DNA from: Budorcas taxicolor
Lineage: Eukaryota; Chordata; Mammalia; Artiodactyla; Bovidae
Reading direction: 5' to 3'
Length of the DNA: 64,000 bases
Assembly (NCBI RefSeq): GCF_023091745.1
Contig: NC_068910.1
Coordinates: forward strand, 37,063,272 to 37,127,271
Shown here: positions 33,612 through 43,748 of the stretch, one piece after another
How the letters are laid out: every line of letters starts with the position of its first letter
Position numbering within the stretch: the stretch's first letter is position 1
Program-made: the position numbers and the translations under genes
Notes under the pieces: generated by a model
Databases searched by the model: none
Told to the model about the DNA's origin: nothing
Seen by the model: only the letters and a program-made list of their open reading frames with translations

Positions 33612-34409
33612 GTATAGGTGTACTTCATTTTATTTCACTTCGTTTCACTTCACAGATGTTTCTTTTTATATTGGAGTGTAGTTGCTTTGCATTGCTCTGT
33701 CAGTTCCTGCTGTACAGCAGAGCAAATGAGTTATATGTACACATATATCTCCTCTTTTTTTGGTTTTCATTCCCTTTTAGGGCATTACAGAGCACAAAGT
33801 AGAGTTCTCTGTGCCATACAGTAGGTTCTCAGTAGTTATCTGTTTTATACATAGTAAAAAAACATTTTAAAAATGCATAGTATATATTTATATATTTATA
33901 TTTCAATCCCAGTCTCCCAACTCATCCCACACCTCCCTTCCCCCTTTGGTATCCATCCGTTTGTTTTCTATGACAGACTTCTCATTTTTACAAATTGAAG
34001 GTTTGTGGCAACCCTAAGGTGAACAAGTTCTGTAGGTGTGGTTTTTCCAAAATCATTGGCTCTTTTATGTCTCTGTGTTGTATTTTTGTAATCCTCACAA
34101 TATTTCAAACTTTTTCATTGCTATAATATTGTTAGGGTGACCTGTGTTCATTGATGTTTGATAGCACTTTGCAAAAAGATTACAACTCACTGAAGGCTCA
34201 GATGATGGTAAGCATTTTTTAGCAGTAAAGTACTTTTTTAGTTTTAAGGTATGTACATTTTTTTTTTCAATATAATGCTATTGCAAATTTAATGGACTGC
34301 AGTATGATCTAAACATAACTTATACACTAGAAGACCAAAACATTCATTTGCATTGCTTTATTGTGGCTGTCGGGAACCAAACTCACAATACTCTGAATTA
34401 TGCCTACAC
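33612..34409. mobile_element. Tigger1-like DNA transposon, split by L1
   Basis: The left terminus near 33612-33658 ('gtgtacttcattttatttcac'-type) and right terminus near 34378-34409 ('ctctgaattatgcctac') are diverged inverted ends of a pogo/Tigger element. The internal landmarks 'caaattgaaggtttgtggca' and 'gctcagatgatggtaagca' are intact. No transposase coding remains, so it is an internally deleted non-autonomous copy. Confidence 0.75.
33660..33984 (-). mobile_element. L1 3' end inside the Tigger element
   Basis: Antisense cetartiodactyl L1 tail: 'attggagtgtagttgctttg', 'cctgctgtacagcag', 'ttctctgtgccatacagtagg', 'ccaactcatcccacacctcc'. 5' truncated, with a poorly preserved TSD. Confidence 0.85.
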
Positions 34410-35366
34410 TTATAAGATGTATCCTTACTTAAAGTTAGATGCGAAAATGTGACTCACTGGACCCATGGTTACCTTTCTTGTGCATGTAAATACCTAGTAC
34501 AGGGATTACTGCCAACTTTGAGTTTCTGAAATCTGGCCAGGTCATACCAGTATCATCTGATAAATCAAGTAGTTTCTTCAGCATAGGTCATTTGCCTGTT
34601 AAGTTGTGTATGCCAACTTAATGCTTACATGCTTACCTCTCTATTTTTACTTAGTCTTTCTCATTCTTGGATATTCAAAAGACTGCAAATCAGTCATCTT
34701 TTCTTTATGCATTTTGTAGACTTAGTAAAACTGCATCAAAAAGTCAGAAAAAAAAAAACTGTTTCAGGAAAAGGCTTAAGCGTTCTGATTGAAAACATAT
34801 GGATTCTGATATTACAGATTTTAATTTGACATCAGTGATCTGATGAATGTCTTGTAGCCTCTTATTTTCAGTTAACGTCTTTGTCACTAGCACTTTGGGC
34901 CTCGAGTTCAGTCATGAAATTGTGGCTCCAGGAAACTTCTGACATTTCGAATTTCAGTTCGGTTTAACTAATATTTACATGAGTTCCTTCCAGAAAGTGA
35001 GGGACCTAAGTGAAGCCTACTATACCTGTATTCTTGGCACAGCAGCACTCAAGTTCAGTAGTCAGAGAAGAGAAAAGCAATTGAACCATTCTCATATGGG
35101 AAAAACTACATTTTAATATGTGAAAGAATGTGTAGTTGCTATGAGGCAGAAAAGAAACACATGCTTCTTTGGTTGTTGAAGAGAGACCACTTATATTTCC
35201 CAGTCAGGAAAATGGCGTTTTTGCAGAAGGCAGTCGTTGAGATAAGCAGAGGTGAGAAGGGAATGCTGGGCAGACAGTGCGCTGGCCTCACCTGGGGGAC
35301 TCTCAGGGGAGCAGTGACTGTTCTCCCACGTCATTGTAAACACACCTACTTAGCAGTATGAACCTG
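34410..35366. other. Unique intron, nothing recognised
   Basis: No repeat or exon recognised. Confidence 0.5.
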
Positions 35367-35658
35367 TTTTTAATTTTTTTATTGTGATAAAAGTCACATA
35401 ATATATAACATACTATTTTTTTTAAGATTTTTTCTTAATGTGGAAAAAGAGCACATTAAAAAAAAATCTTTATTAAATTTGTTACAGTATTGTTTCTGTG
35501 GCATGCTTTGGTTTCTTGGCCACAAGGCATATGGGATGGCAAAGGCAAAAACCTGACCAGGGATCAAACTGGCACCTCCTGCTTTGAAAGGCGAAGTCCC
35601 AATTGTAAGAAACGCCGAGGGAAGAAGGAACCACCCCTATGGACCGTTGAACAGGGCC

Positions 35659-35665
35659 TTTTATT
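35659..35665 (-). promoter_or_regulatory. Polyadenylation signal of the LTR
   Basis: The minus strand reads AATAAAA about 130 bases downstream of the TATA box and about 55 bases before the LTR end, the expected position for the R region. Confidence 0.75.
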
Positions 35666-35796
35666 GGGCGGTCGCTCTCAGGCAGAACTCCCGGGGGCGG
35701 GTAAGCAGGGGAGCGAGGTGGGGTCTGCGAAGCAAAGGGAGTCAGCGGGGTAGGGAATCTGTGGAGTCTGCGAGGTGTGAGGGGTGGGGAAGGGGT

Positions 35797-35803
35797 TTTA
35801 TAG
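35797..35803 (-). promoter_or_regulatory. TATA box of the LTR
   Basis: The minus strand reads TATAAAA. CCAAT boxes lie upstream of it at the complements of 35852-35856, 35884-35888 and 35916-35920 (ATTGG on the plus strand). It points antisense to CNTN4. Confidence 0.75.
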
Positions 35804-36683
35804 CCCGGGCCTGGGGCTCCCATATAAGGAAGAAAACGCGGGCTCAGCGGTGATTGGTATTCAAGGGCTCCGTGTTGGTTCCTGATTGGACAGCGAGGGC
35901 TTCATGTCGGCTCCTGATTGGTCGGCTTGGTTGCCGGCCCGTCTCCGGGGTGTGTCTGCAGCGCCCTCTGCCGGGGCATGTCCCGACATGCCTGGGCATG
36001 CCTCAGCACGCCTGACCTTTTCCTGATCTTTTGTCCTGGCCTTGCCCTGACCTTTCATCCCGGCATTGCCCTGACCTTTCACCAATCACTGAGGCGCCAG
36101 AGAAGTCCCAAAACATACTATTTTCACCATAGTTAACTGTACAGATCAATGGCATTATGTACATTTACATTTTTGTACAACGCTCACCATCATCCTCCAG
36201 AATTTTTCGCTTTCCTAAACTGAAAATCTGTCCCCATTAAACACTAAGTCCTCACTTCCTGTCCCCACCCTCCCCACCTCTTCAGCCCCTTGCAGAAACT
36301 ACCACTGTACTTTCTGACTCTATGAATTACACTATTCTAGGTAGCCGGTATAAGTGGAATCAAACGGTATTTGTCTGCACCGAATGTATACTGGGATGTA
36401 TACCTAATGTATAATATATATTAAGGTTAACTTAATACATGTCCTATAAACAAAAAATACAGGTTCATTAAGAGATACAAATAACACAATGAATTTGACA
36501 CAGGCTTTCTACTGAAAGCCCCATAGGGTGGGCAGAGTCTTCCCTTGTGCCTCATCTTTGTATCACATGCTGATTCTTGAGGGAATCAGGATGTATTGTA
36601 TGAGTAAGTTAATCATGGCTGCCCCTTCTTAGCCTCCCTGGAATTTTGCAGAGTTCAACTTAAGGAATCCTCTCTGGAAATAT

Positions 36684-36893
36684 AGATCTACGTGGAAAGA
36701 AGAATAGAAAGCTAAGAATAGCTAACATGGAGTAACTACTGCTTTGGAAGGAGTGGAATACTAGCTTGATACATTGTACTTAACTCTGAGATCTACCTGG
36801 AAAGAAGAATAGAAAGCTAAGAATAGCTAACATGGAGTAACTACTGCTTTGGAAGGAGTGGAATACTAGCTTGATACATTGTACTTAACTCTG
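36684..36893. repeat. Tandem duplication, 2 x 105 bp, one mismatch
   Basis: Copy 1 (36684-36788) and copy 2 (36789-36893) are directly adjacent and identical except 36692 G versus 36797 C. Both start AGATCTAC and end TTAACTCTG. No transposon hallmark. Confidence 0.97.
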
Positions 36894-37031
36894 AGAGACA
36901 TGGTGGCTCACCAAGGGCTTGTGTAGAAAGGAGGAGCCTGATTGAGAGATTCCATGAAAGGATTAATCTAGCAGTTGTGTGTGGATTGCTGTGGGGTAGT
37001 GGTCAACCTGAACTTGGCAAAATGAATGTTC

Positions 37032-37065
<34 letters not shown>

Positions 37066-37278
37066 TTGGCTGCATCAGGTTTAGTTGTGATTCTCAAGAT
37101 CTTCATTATGGCGTGTGGGCTTCAGGGCAAGTGGGCTCAGTAGTTGCAGTGCATGCGTTTAGTTGCCCCAAGGCATGTGGGATCTTAGTTTCCCAACCAG
37201 GGAAACAGTTTCCCAACTGCATTCTCTGCATTAGAAGGGAGATTCTTAACCACTCACTGGACCTCCAGGGAAATCCCC
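37032..37278 (-). mobile_element. CHR-2 SINE with 12 bp TSD and (TG)14 tail
   Basis: Antisense element: a TG microsatellite (37035-37062) in place of the tail, 'atttggctgcatcaggtt', 'ggcatgtgggatcttagttt', 'taaccactcactggacctcc', ending 'agggaaatcccc'. Perfect 12 bp TSDs AAATGAATGTTC at 37020-37031 and 37279-37290. Confidence 0.9.
37035..37062. repeat. (TG)14 microsatellite
   Basis: Fourteen uninterrupted TG units inside the SINE tail. Confidence 0.96.
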
Positions 37279-38558
37279 AAATGAATGTTCTTTAGCAAAT
37301 AGAACACCCAAAAAAGATGTCCTCTTCATTATAGGGGACTGGAATGCAAAAGTAGGAAGTCAAGAAACACCTAGAGTAACAGGCAAATTTGGCCTTGGAC
37401 TACGGAATGAAGCAGGGCAAAGACTAATAGAGTTTTGCCAAGAAAATGCACTGGTCAGAGCAAACACCCTCTTCCAACAACACAAGAGAAGACTACATGT
37501 GGACATCACCAGATGGTCAACACTGAAATCAGACTGATTATGTTCTTTGCAGCCAAAGATGGAGATACTCTATACAGTCAACAAAAACAAGACCAGGAGC
37601 TGACTGTGGCTCAGATCATGAACTCCTTATTGCCAAATTCAGACTTAAATTGAAGAAAGTAGGGAAAACCACTAGACCACTCAAGTATGACCTAAATCAA
37701 ATCCCTTATGATTATACAGTGGAAGTGAGAAATAGATTTAAGGGACTAGATCTGATAGATAGAGTGCCTGATGAACTATGGACTGAGGTTTGGGACATTG
37801 TACAGGAGACAGGGATCAAGACCATCCCCATGGAAAAGAAATGCAAAAAAAGCAAAATAGCTGTCTGAGAAGGCCTTACAAATAGCTGTGAAAAGAAGAG
37901 AAGCAAAAAGCAAAGGAGAAAAGGAAAGATATAAGCATCTGAATGCAGAGTTCCAAAGAATAGCAAGGAGAGATAAGAAAGCCTTCTTCAGCTATCAATG
38001 CAAAGAAATAGAGGCAAACAACAGCATGGGAAAGACTAGAGGTCTCTTCCAGAAAATTAGAGATACCAAGGGAACATTTCACGCAAAGATGGGCTCAATA
38101 AAGGACAGAAATGGCACGGACCTAACAGAAGCAGAAGATATTAAGAAGAGGTGGCAAGAATAGAGAAGAACTGTACAAAAAAGATCTTCAAGACCAAGAT
38201 AAGCACTATGGTGTGATCACTCACTGAGAGCCAGACATCCGGGAATGTGAAGTCAAGTGGGCAATAGGAAGCCTCACTACAAACAAAGCTAGTGGGGGTG
38301 ATGGAATTCCAGTTGAGCCATTTCAAATCCTTACAGATGATGCTGTGAAAGTGCTGCATTCAATATCCCAGCAAGTTTAGAAAACTCAGCAGTGGCCATA
38401 GGACTGGAAAAGGTCAGTTTTCATTCCAATCCCAAAGAAAGGCAATGCCAAAGAATGCTCAAACTACTGCACAATTGCACTCATCTCACACACTAGTAAA
38501 GTAATGCTCAAAATTCTCCAAGCCAGGCTTCAGCAATAAGTGAACCGTAAACTTCCAG

Positions 38559-39116
38559 ATGTTCAAGCTGGTTTTAGAAAAGGCAGAGGAACCAGAGATC
38601 AAATTGCCAACATCCAATGGATCATTGAAAGAGCAAGAGAGTTCCGGAAAAACATCTATTTCTGCTTTATTGACTATACCAAAGCCTTTGACTGTGTGGA
38701 TCACAATAAACTGGAAAATTCTGAAAGAGATGGGAATACCAGACCACCTGACCTGCCTCTTGAGAAACCTATATGCAGGTCAGGAAGCAAGAGTTAGAAC
38801 TGGACATGGAACAACAGACTGGTTCCAAATAGGAAAAGGAGTACGTCAAGGCTGTATATTGTCACCCTGCTTATTTAAGTTCTATGCAGAGTACATCATG
38901 AGAAACACTGGACTGGAAGAAACACAAGCTGGAATCAAGGTTGCCGGGAGAAATATCAATAACCTCAGATATGCAGATGACACCACCCTTATGGTAGAAA
39001 GTGAAGAGGAACTAAAAAGCCTCTTGATGAAAGTGAAAGTGGAGAGTGAAGAAGTTGGCTTAAAGCTCAACATTCAGAAAACGAAGATCATGGCATCTGG
39101 TCCCATCACTTCATAG
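38559..39116 (+). pseudogene. BovB ORF2 reverse-transcriptase fragment
   Basis: RT motifs: the palm start F-I-D-Y-T-K-A-F-D lies in the other frame at about 38664-38690. After the 2 nt deletion near 38714 this frame carries 'IPDHLTCLLRNLYAGQEA', 'VRQGCILSPCL' and an intact Y-A-D-D box near 38970. It ends at a TAG at 39114-39116 inside the conserved 'TS-WQIDGE' region. Non-functional. Confidence 0.85.
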
Positions 39117-39250
39117 GAAATAGATGGGGAAACAGTGGAAACAGTGTGAGACTTTATTTTGGGGGGCTCCAAAAATCACTGCAGATGGTGATTGCAGCCA
39201 TGAAATTAAAAGACACTTACTCCTTGGAAGGAAAGTTTTGACCAACCTAG

Positions 39251-39458
39251 TGTGTTAGTCGCTCAGTCATGCCCAACTCTTTGCAATCAAATGTTCTGTA
39301 GCCCGCCAAGCTCCTCTGTCCGTGGTATTTTCCAGGCAAGAATAGTGGAGTGGATTACCATTTCCTTCTCCAGGGGATCTTCCCAACCCAGAAATTGAAC
39401 CTAGGTCTCCTGCATTGCAGGCAGATTCTTTACTCTCTGAGCCACCAAGGAAGCCCCA
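39251..39458 (-). mobile_element. Bov-tA SINE nested in BovB, 12 bp TSD
   Basis: Antisense full-length SINE ('tgtgttagtcgctcagtcatg' to 'gccaccaaggaagcccca'). Perfect 12 bp TSDs TGACCAACCTAG at 39239-39250 and 39459-39470. BovB text continues uninterrupted after the second copy. Confidence 0.97.
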
Positions 39459-39976
39459 TGACCAACCTAGACAGCATATTGAAAAGCAGAGATATGACTT
39501 TGCCAACAAAGGTCTGTCTACTCAAGGCTATGGTTTTTCCTGTAGTCATGTATGGATGTGAAAGCTGGACCATAAAGAATGCTGAGTGCTGAAGAATTGA
39601 TGCTCTTGAACTGTGGTGTTAGAGAAGACTCTTGAGAGTCCCTTGGACTGCAAGGAGATCCACCCACTCCATCCTAAGGGAGATCAATCCTGAGTGTTCA
39701 TTGGAAGGACTGATGCTAAATCTGAAACTCCAATACTTTGGCCACCTGATGCAAAGAGCTGACTCATCTGAAAAGACCCTGATGCTGGGAAAGATTGAAG
39801 GCAGGAGGGGAAGGGGACAACAGAGGATGAGATGGTTGGATGGCATCATCGACTCAATGGAGATGAGTTTGGGTAAACTCCAGGAGTTGGTGATGGACAG
39901 GGAGGCCTGGCGTGCTGCTGTCCATAGGGTTGCAAAGAGTCAGACACGGCTGAGCAACTGAACTGAACTGAACTGA

Positions 39977-41116
39977 AAGCAGATGAAGCCATAAAGGACA
40001 CACACACTTGTGTCAGCTAAATGCACCTCATCTGGCACCACTTTCCTGCCTATACTCAAAAGTCTGAACATGCTAACAAAAAGAATGCTTGTCTTCTAAA
40101 AATCACAGGGCCTCTTCCCTTGAAGTATGCAAATTTGCTGACTCCAGGCCTAGGCATTATTTCTCACACTTTTTTACTGATCCATTACTGAGAACACAGG
40201 AGAGTTAGCGATCTGCCTCTGGGTATGTGGGCACATACCCTAGTAATCCACTGCAAAATACAAGATTTTGTCCAAACCTTTCCATTTACCTTTAAATGTG
40301 TATGATTTATACAAATACTCTTATAGTCATACACTCATTTCAGGCTTTTTTTTTTTTTTTTTTGTCGAAACAATGTGTTAAATTGCCTTCGAGTTACATG
40401 CCTAAATTTTCACCTGTGAATACTTAAAGAAAATGTATAATCAGGAAAATGTCCAATATCCTAATAAAATAGAAGTAAACAACAAGAAGTCACCCATAAG
40501 ATGGATGATATTGTAAGCCATACACAAGAGCAATATCAAGAGCTGTACACATAACTGTAAAATACTCTTTTTTCCATCTTCCTTCCCACACCTCCACTGC
40601 TACGTCTGAGCTAGTGAAGAGCATATTTTAAAAATATCATTGAATGCAGCAAGTGGTCAGAAGGCTTAGTCAGGAGGCTTATTTATAGAAATGCTTGGCA
40701 CAGGTTTGAACGCGTTTTAACACTGGGTCTTATCTAATTCTTGCCTCACGTGGTCACCATTTCATTTCCCCTATATCTCCTTTGCAAAGGTGGTAAAAAG
40801 GTTTGACTTCATGTGCCAACATGAATTGATTGGAGGCAACAGCCTGAGGCCTGTGTGAACCTGTCTGGCATGGTCAATTCTCAGTGTCTGCCATGGGAGG
40901 AGGTGTGGCAGGTGCTGGTCCAAATGATAGGTACATGCCATCCCTACTCCTCTCAGCCTAATGAATAATGGAAATAGTGTCTGAACCTGGGAGGTCCTGC
41001 TTGATGATGAGCACCTTAACCAAGTTCTCTGGGCCCCAGAGCATCGATCATGAGGGTCCTTTTAGCCAGAGCAATGTAGCACCCTATGTTGTCAAGGGCT
41101 GTGGCCAATATAGGTG
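39977..41116. other. Unique intron with an 18 T run
   Basis: About 1.1 kb between two opposite-facing BovB copies. T18 at 40346-40363. No exon recognised. Confidence 0.5.
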
Positions 41117-43637
41117 TTCAGTTCAGTTCAGCAACTCAGTCGTGTTTGACCCTTTGCAATCCCATGGACTGCAACACACCGGGCCTCCCTGTCCATCAGC
41201 AACTCCTGGAGTTTACCCAAACTCATCTCCATTGACTCGGTGATGCCATCCAACCATCTCATCCTCTGTCATCCCCTTCTCCTCCCACCTTCAATCTTTC
41301 CCAGCATCAGGGTCTTTTCAGATGAGTCACCTCTTCACATTAGGTGGCCAAAGTATTGAAGTTTCAGCTTCAGCATCAGTCCTTCCAATGAACACCCAGG
41401 ACTGATCTTCTTTAGGTTGGACTGGTTGGATCTCCTTGCAGTCCAAGGGACTCTCAAGAGTCTTCTCCAACACCACAGTTCAAAAGCATCAATTCTTTGT
41501 CACTCAGGTTTCTTTATAGTCCACTCTGACATCCATACATGACTACTGGGAAAACCACAGCCTTGACTAGATGGACCATTGTTGACAAAGGAATGTCTCT
41601 GCTTTTTAATGTGCTATCTAGATTTGTCATAACTTTCCATCCAAGGAGTAAGAGTCTTTTAATTTCGTGTCTGCAGTCACCATCTGCAGTGATTTTGGAA
41701 CCCAAAAATATAAAGTCAGCCACTGTTTCCACTGTTTCCCCATCTATTTGCCGTGAAGTAATGGGACTGGATGCCATGACCTTAGTTTTCTGAATGTAGA
41801 GCTTTAAGCCAACTTTTTCACTCTCCTCTTCCACTTTCATTAAGAGGCTTTTTAGTTCCTCTTCACTTTCTGCCATAAGGGTGGTGTCATCTGCATATCT
41901 GAGGTTATTGACATTTCTCCTGGCAATCTTGATTCCAGCTTGTGTTTCTTCCAGTCCAGCGTTTCTCATGATGTACTCTGCATAGAACTTAAATAAGCAG
42001 GGTGACAATATACAGCCTTGACGTACTCCTTTTCCTATTTGGAACCAGCCTGTTGTTCCATGTCCAGTTCTAACTGTTGCTTCCTGACCTGCATATAGGT
42101 TTCTCAAGAGGCAGGTCAGGTGGTCTGGTATTCCCATCTCTTTCAGAATTTTCCACAGTTTATTGTGATCCACACAGTCAAAGGCTTTGGTATAGTCAAT
42201 AAAGCAGAAATAGATGTTTTTCTGGAACTCTCTTGCTTTTTCCATGATCCAGCGGATGTTGGCAATTTGATCTCTGGTTCCTCTGCCTTTTCTAAAACCA
42301 GCCTGAACATCTGGAAGTTTACGGTTCACTTATTGCTGAAACCTGGCTTGGAGAATTTTGAGCATTACTTTACTATCGTGTGAGATGAGTGCAATTGTGC
42401 GGTAGTTTGAGCATTCTTTGGCATTGCTTTTGTTTGGGATTGGAACGAAATCTGACCTTTTCCAGTCCTATGTCCACTGCTGAGTTTTCCAAACTTGCTG
42501 GCATATTGAGTGCAGCACTTTCACAGCATCATCTGTAAGGATTTGAAATGGCTCAACTGGAATTCCATCACCTCCACTAGTTTTGTTCGTAGTGATGCTT
42601 TCTAAGGCCCACTTGACTTTACATTCCAGGATGTCTGGCTCTAGGTGAGTGATCACACTGTTGTGATTATCTGGGTCATGAAGATCTTTTTTGTATATAG
42701 TTCTTCTATGTATTCTTGCCACCTCTTCTTAATATCTTCTGCTTCTGTTAGGTCCATACCATATCTGTCCTTTATTGTGCCCATCTTTGCGTGAAATGTT
42801 CCCTTGGTATCTCTAATTTTCTTCACGAGATCTCTAGTCTTTCCCTTTCTATTGTTTTCCCTCTATTTCTTTGCACTGATCACTGAGGAAGGCTTTCTTA
42901 TCTCTCCTGGCTATTCTTCGGAACTCTGCATTCAAATGGATATATCTTTCATTTTCTCCTTTGCTTTTTGCTTCTCTTCTTTTCACAGCTATTTGTAAGG
43001 CCTCCTCAGACAGTCTTACAAATAGCTTTTTTGCATTTCTTTGCTTTTTTGAATTTCTTTTTCTTGGGGATGGTCTTGATCTCTGTCTCCTGTACAGTGT
43101 CACGAACTTCCTTCCATAGTTCATCAGGCACTCTGTCTGTCATATCTAGTCCCTTAAATCTATTTCTTATTCCCACTGTATAATCATAAGGGATTTGATT
43201 TAGGTCATACCTAAATGGTCTAGTGGTTTTCCCCACTTTATTCAATTTAAGTCTGAATTTGGCAAATAGGAGTTAATGATCTGAGCCACAGTCAGCTCCC
43301 AGTCTTGTTTTTGCTGACTGTATAGAGCTTCTCCATCGCTGGCTGCAAAGAATATAATCGATCTGATGTCAGTGTTGACCATCTAATGATGTCCATTTGT
43401 AGTATCTTCTCTTGTGTTGTTGGAAGTGGGTGTTTGCTATGACCAGTGCATTTTATTGGCAAAACTCTGTTAGCCTTGGCCCTGCTTCATTCTGTACTCC
43501 AAGGCCAAATTTGTCTGTTACTTCAGGGGTTTCTTGACTTCCTACTTTTTCATTCCAGTCCTGTATAATAAAAAGGCCATCTTTTTTGGGTGTTATTTCT
43601 AAAAGTTCTTGTAGGTCTTCATAGAACCATTCAACTT
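41117..43637 (-). mobile_element. BovB LINE, 5'-truncated (about 2.5 kb)
   Basis: Antisense BovB from the 3' 'cagttcagttcagcaactcag' tail to the C-terminal part of the endonuclease domain near 43540-43637. It contains the best-preserved reverse-transcriptase frame in the window (41514-42329). Frameshifts occur on both sides of that frame, for example around 42470 and 43000. Confidence 0.96.
41514..42329 (-). pseudogene. BovB ORF2 RT fragment, 271 codons, YADD intact
   Basis: The longest open segment in the window. In order: 'NRKLPDVQAGFRKGRGTRDQ', F-I-D-Y-T-K-A-F-D (first catalytic Asp), 'NLYAGQEATVRTGHGTT', 'VRQGCILSPCL', Y-A-D-D (catalytic pair, near 41895), 'QKTKVMAS' and 'DFIFLGSKITADGD'. 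The RT palm is therefore complete in sequence, but the endonuclease N-terminus is absent and flanking frameshifts disconnect it. RTE ORF2 normally exceeds 900 residues, so this is a relic. Confidence 0.9.
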
Positions 43638-43748
43638 CTAACACCCATAAGTCCATGTTCTAATTAATAGAATTACCATATCTGTCCTATCCCAGCCATG
43701 TGATTTCAACTTCTCTTAGACATCTCCCCTCTGCTCCTGTTTGCCAAG

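Larger units (their letters stand above)
35604..36081 (-). mobile_element. Solo endogenous-retrovirus LTR (478 bp) with 5 bp TSD
   Basis: On the minus strand it begins TGAAAGG and ends TTACA, the TG...CA signature of LTRs, flanked by CCAAT at 35599-35603 and 36082-36086. Minus-strand order is three CCAAT boxes, a TATAAAA box and then AATAAA, as in U3-R-U5. No gag, pol, env or second LTR is present, so it is a solo LTR left by recombination. It is far richer in G, C and CpG than the surrounding intron. A 5 bp duplication fits a gamma-type ERV, but the family is not identified. Confidence 0.88.
35420..36111 (-). mobile_element. CHR SINE with 13 bp TSD, itself split by a solo LTR
   Basis: Antisense CHR from a T-rich tail through 'gtttcttggccacaaggc' and 'gaccagggatcaaactggc' to 'gaaaggcgaagtccc', resuming after the LTR with 'aatcactgaggcgccagagaag'. 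TSDs AACATACTATTTT at 35407-35419 and 36112-36124 are perfect over 13 bp. Confidence 0.88.
35367..36380 (-). mobile_element. Old L1 (L1M) 3' end, split by CHR SINE and LTR
   Basis: Left piece 35367-35419 ('tttattgtgataaaagtcac'). Right piece 36112-36380 ('agttaactgtacagatcaat', 'tctgtccccattaaacac', 'gtataagtggaatcaaac') restores the familiar antisense L1M 3' block once the CHR SINE is removed. Confidence 0.7.
37299..39976 (+). mobile_element. BovB LINE, 5'-truncated, about 2.5 kb plus nested SINE
   Basis: Sense BovB from the end of the endonuclease domain ('ataggggactggaatgcaaa', encoding the G-D-W-N motif) through the RT to the 3' tail of tandem 'aactg' units at 39960-39976. It is interrupted by a Bov-tA SINE at 39251-39458. 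Stops and frameshifts are present, for example a 2 nt deletion near 38714 that shifts the RT frame. Confidence 0.95.

Noticed and set aside
33470..33824. Open frames rich in Phe and Ser
   Set aside because: They read through a Tigger end and antisense L1 3' UTR.
35604..36081. Full endogenous provirus
   Set aside because: There is no second LTR and no gag, pol or env similarity nearby.
35490..36136. GC-rich, CpG-rich block as a host CpG-island promoter or exon
   Set aside because: Its TG...CA ends, 5 bp TSD and U3-R-U5 signals make it a solo LTR. Open frames here follow base composition only.
41514..42329. 271-codon open frame as a functional reverse-transcriptase gene
   Set aside because: It lies inside a 5'-truncated BovB copy with frameshifts on both sides, and the endonuclease N-terminus is missing.
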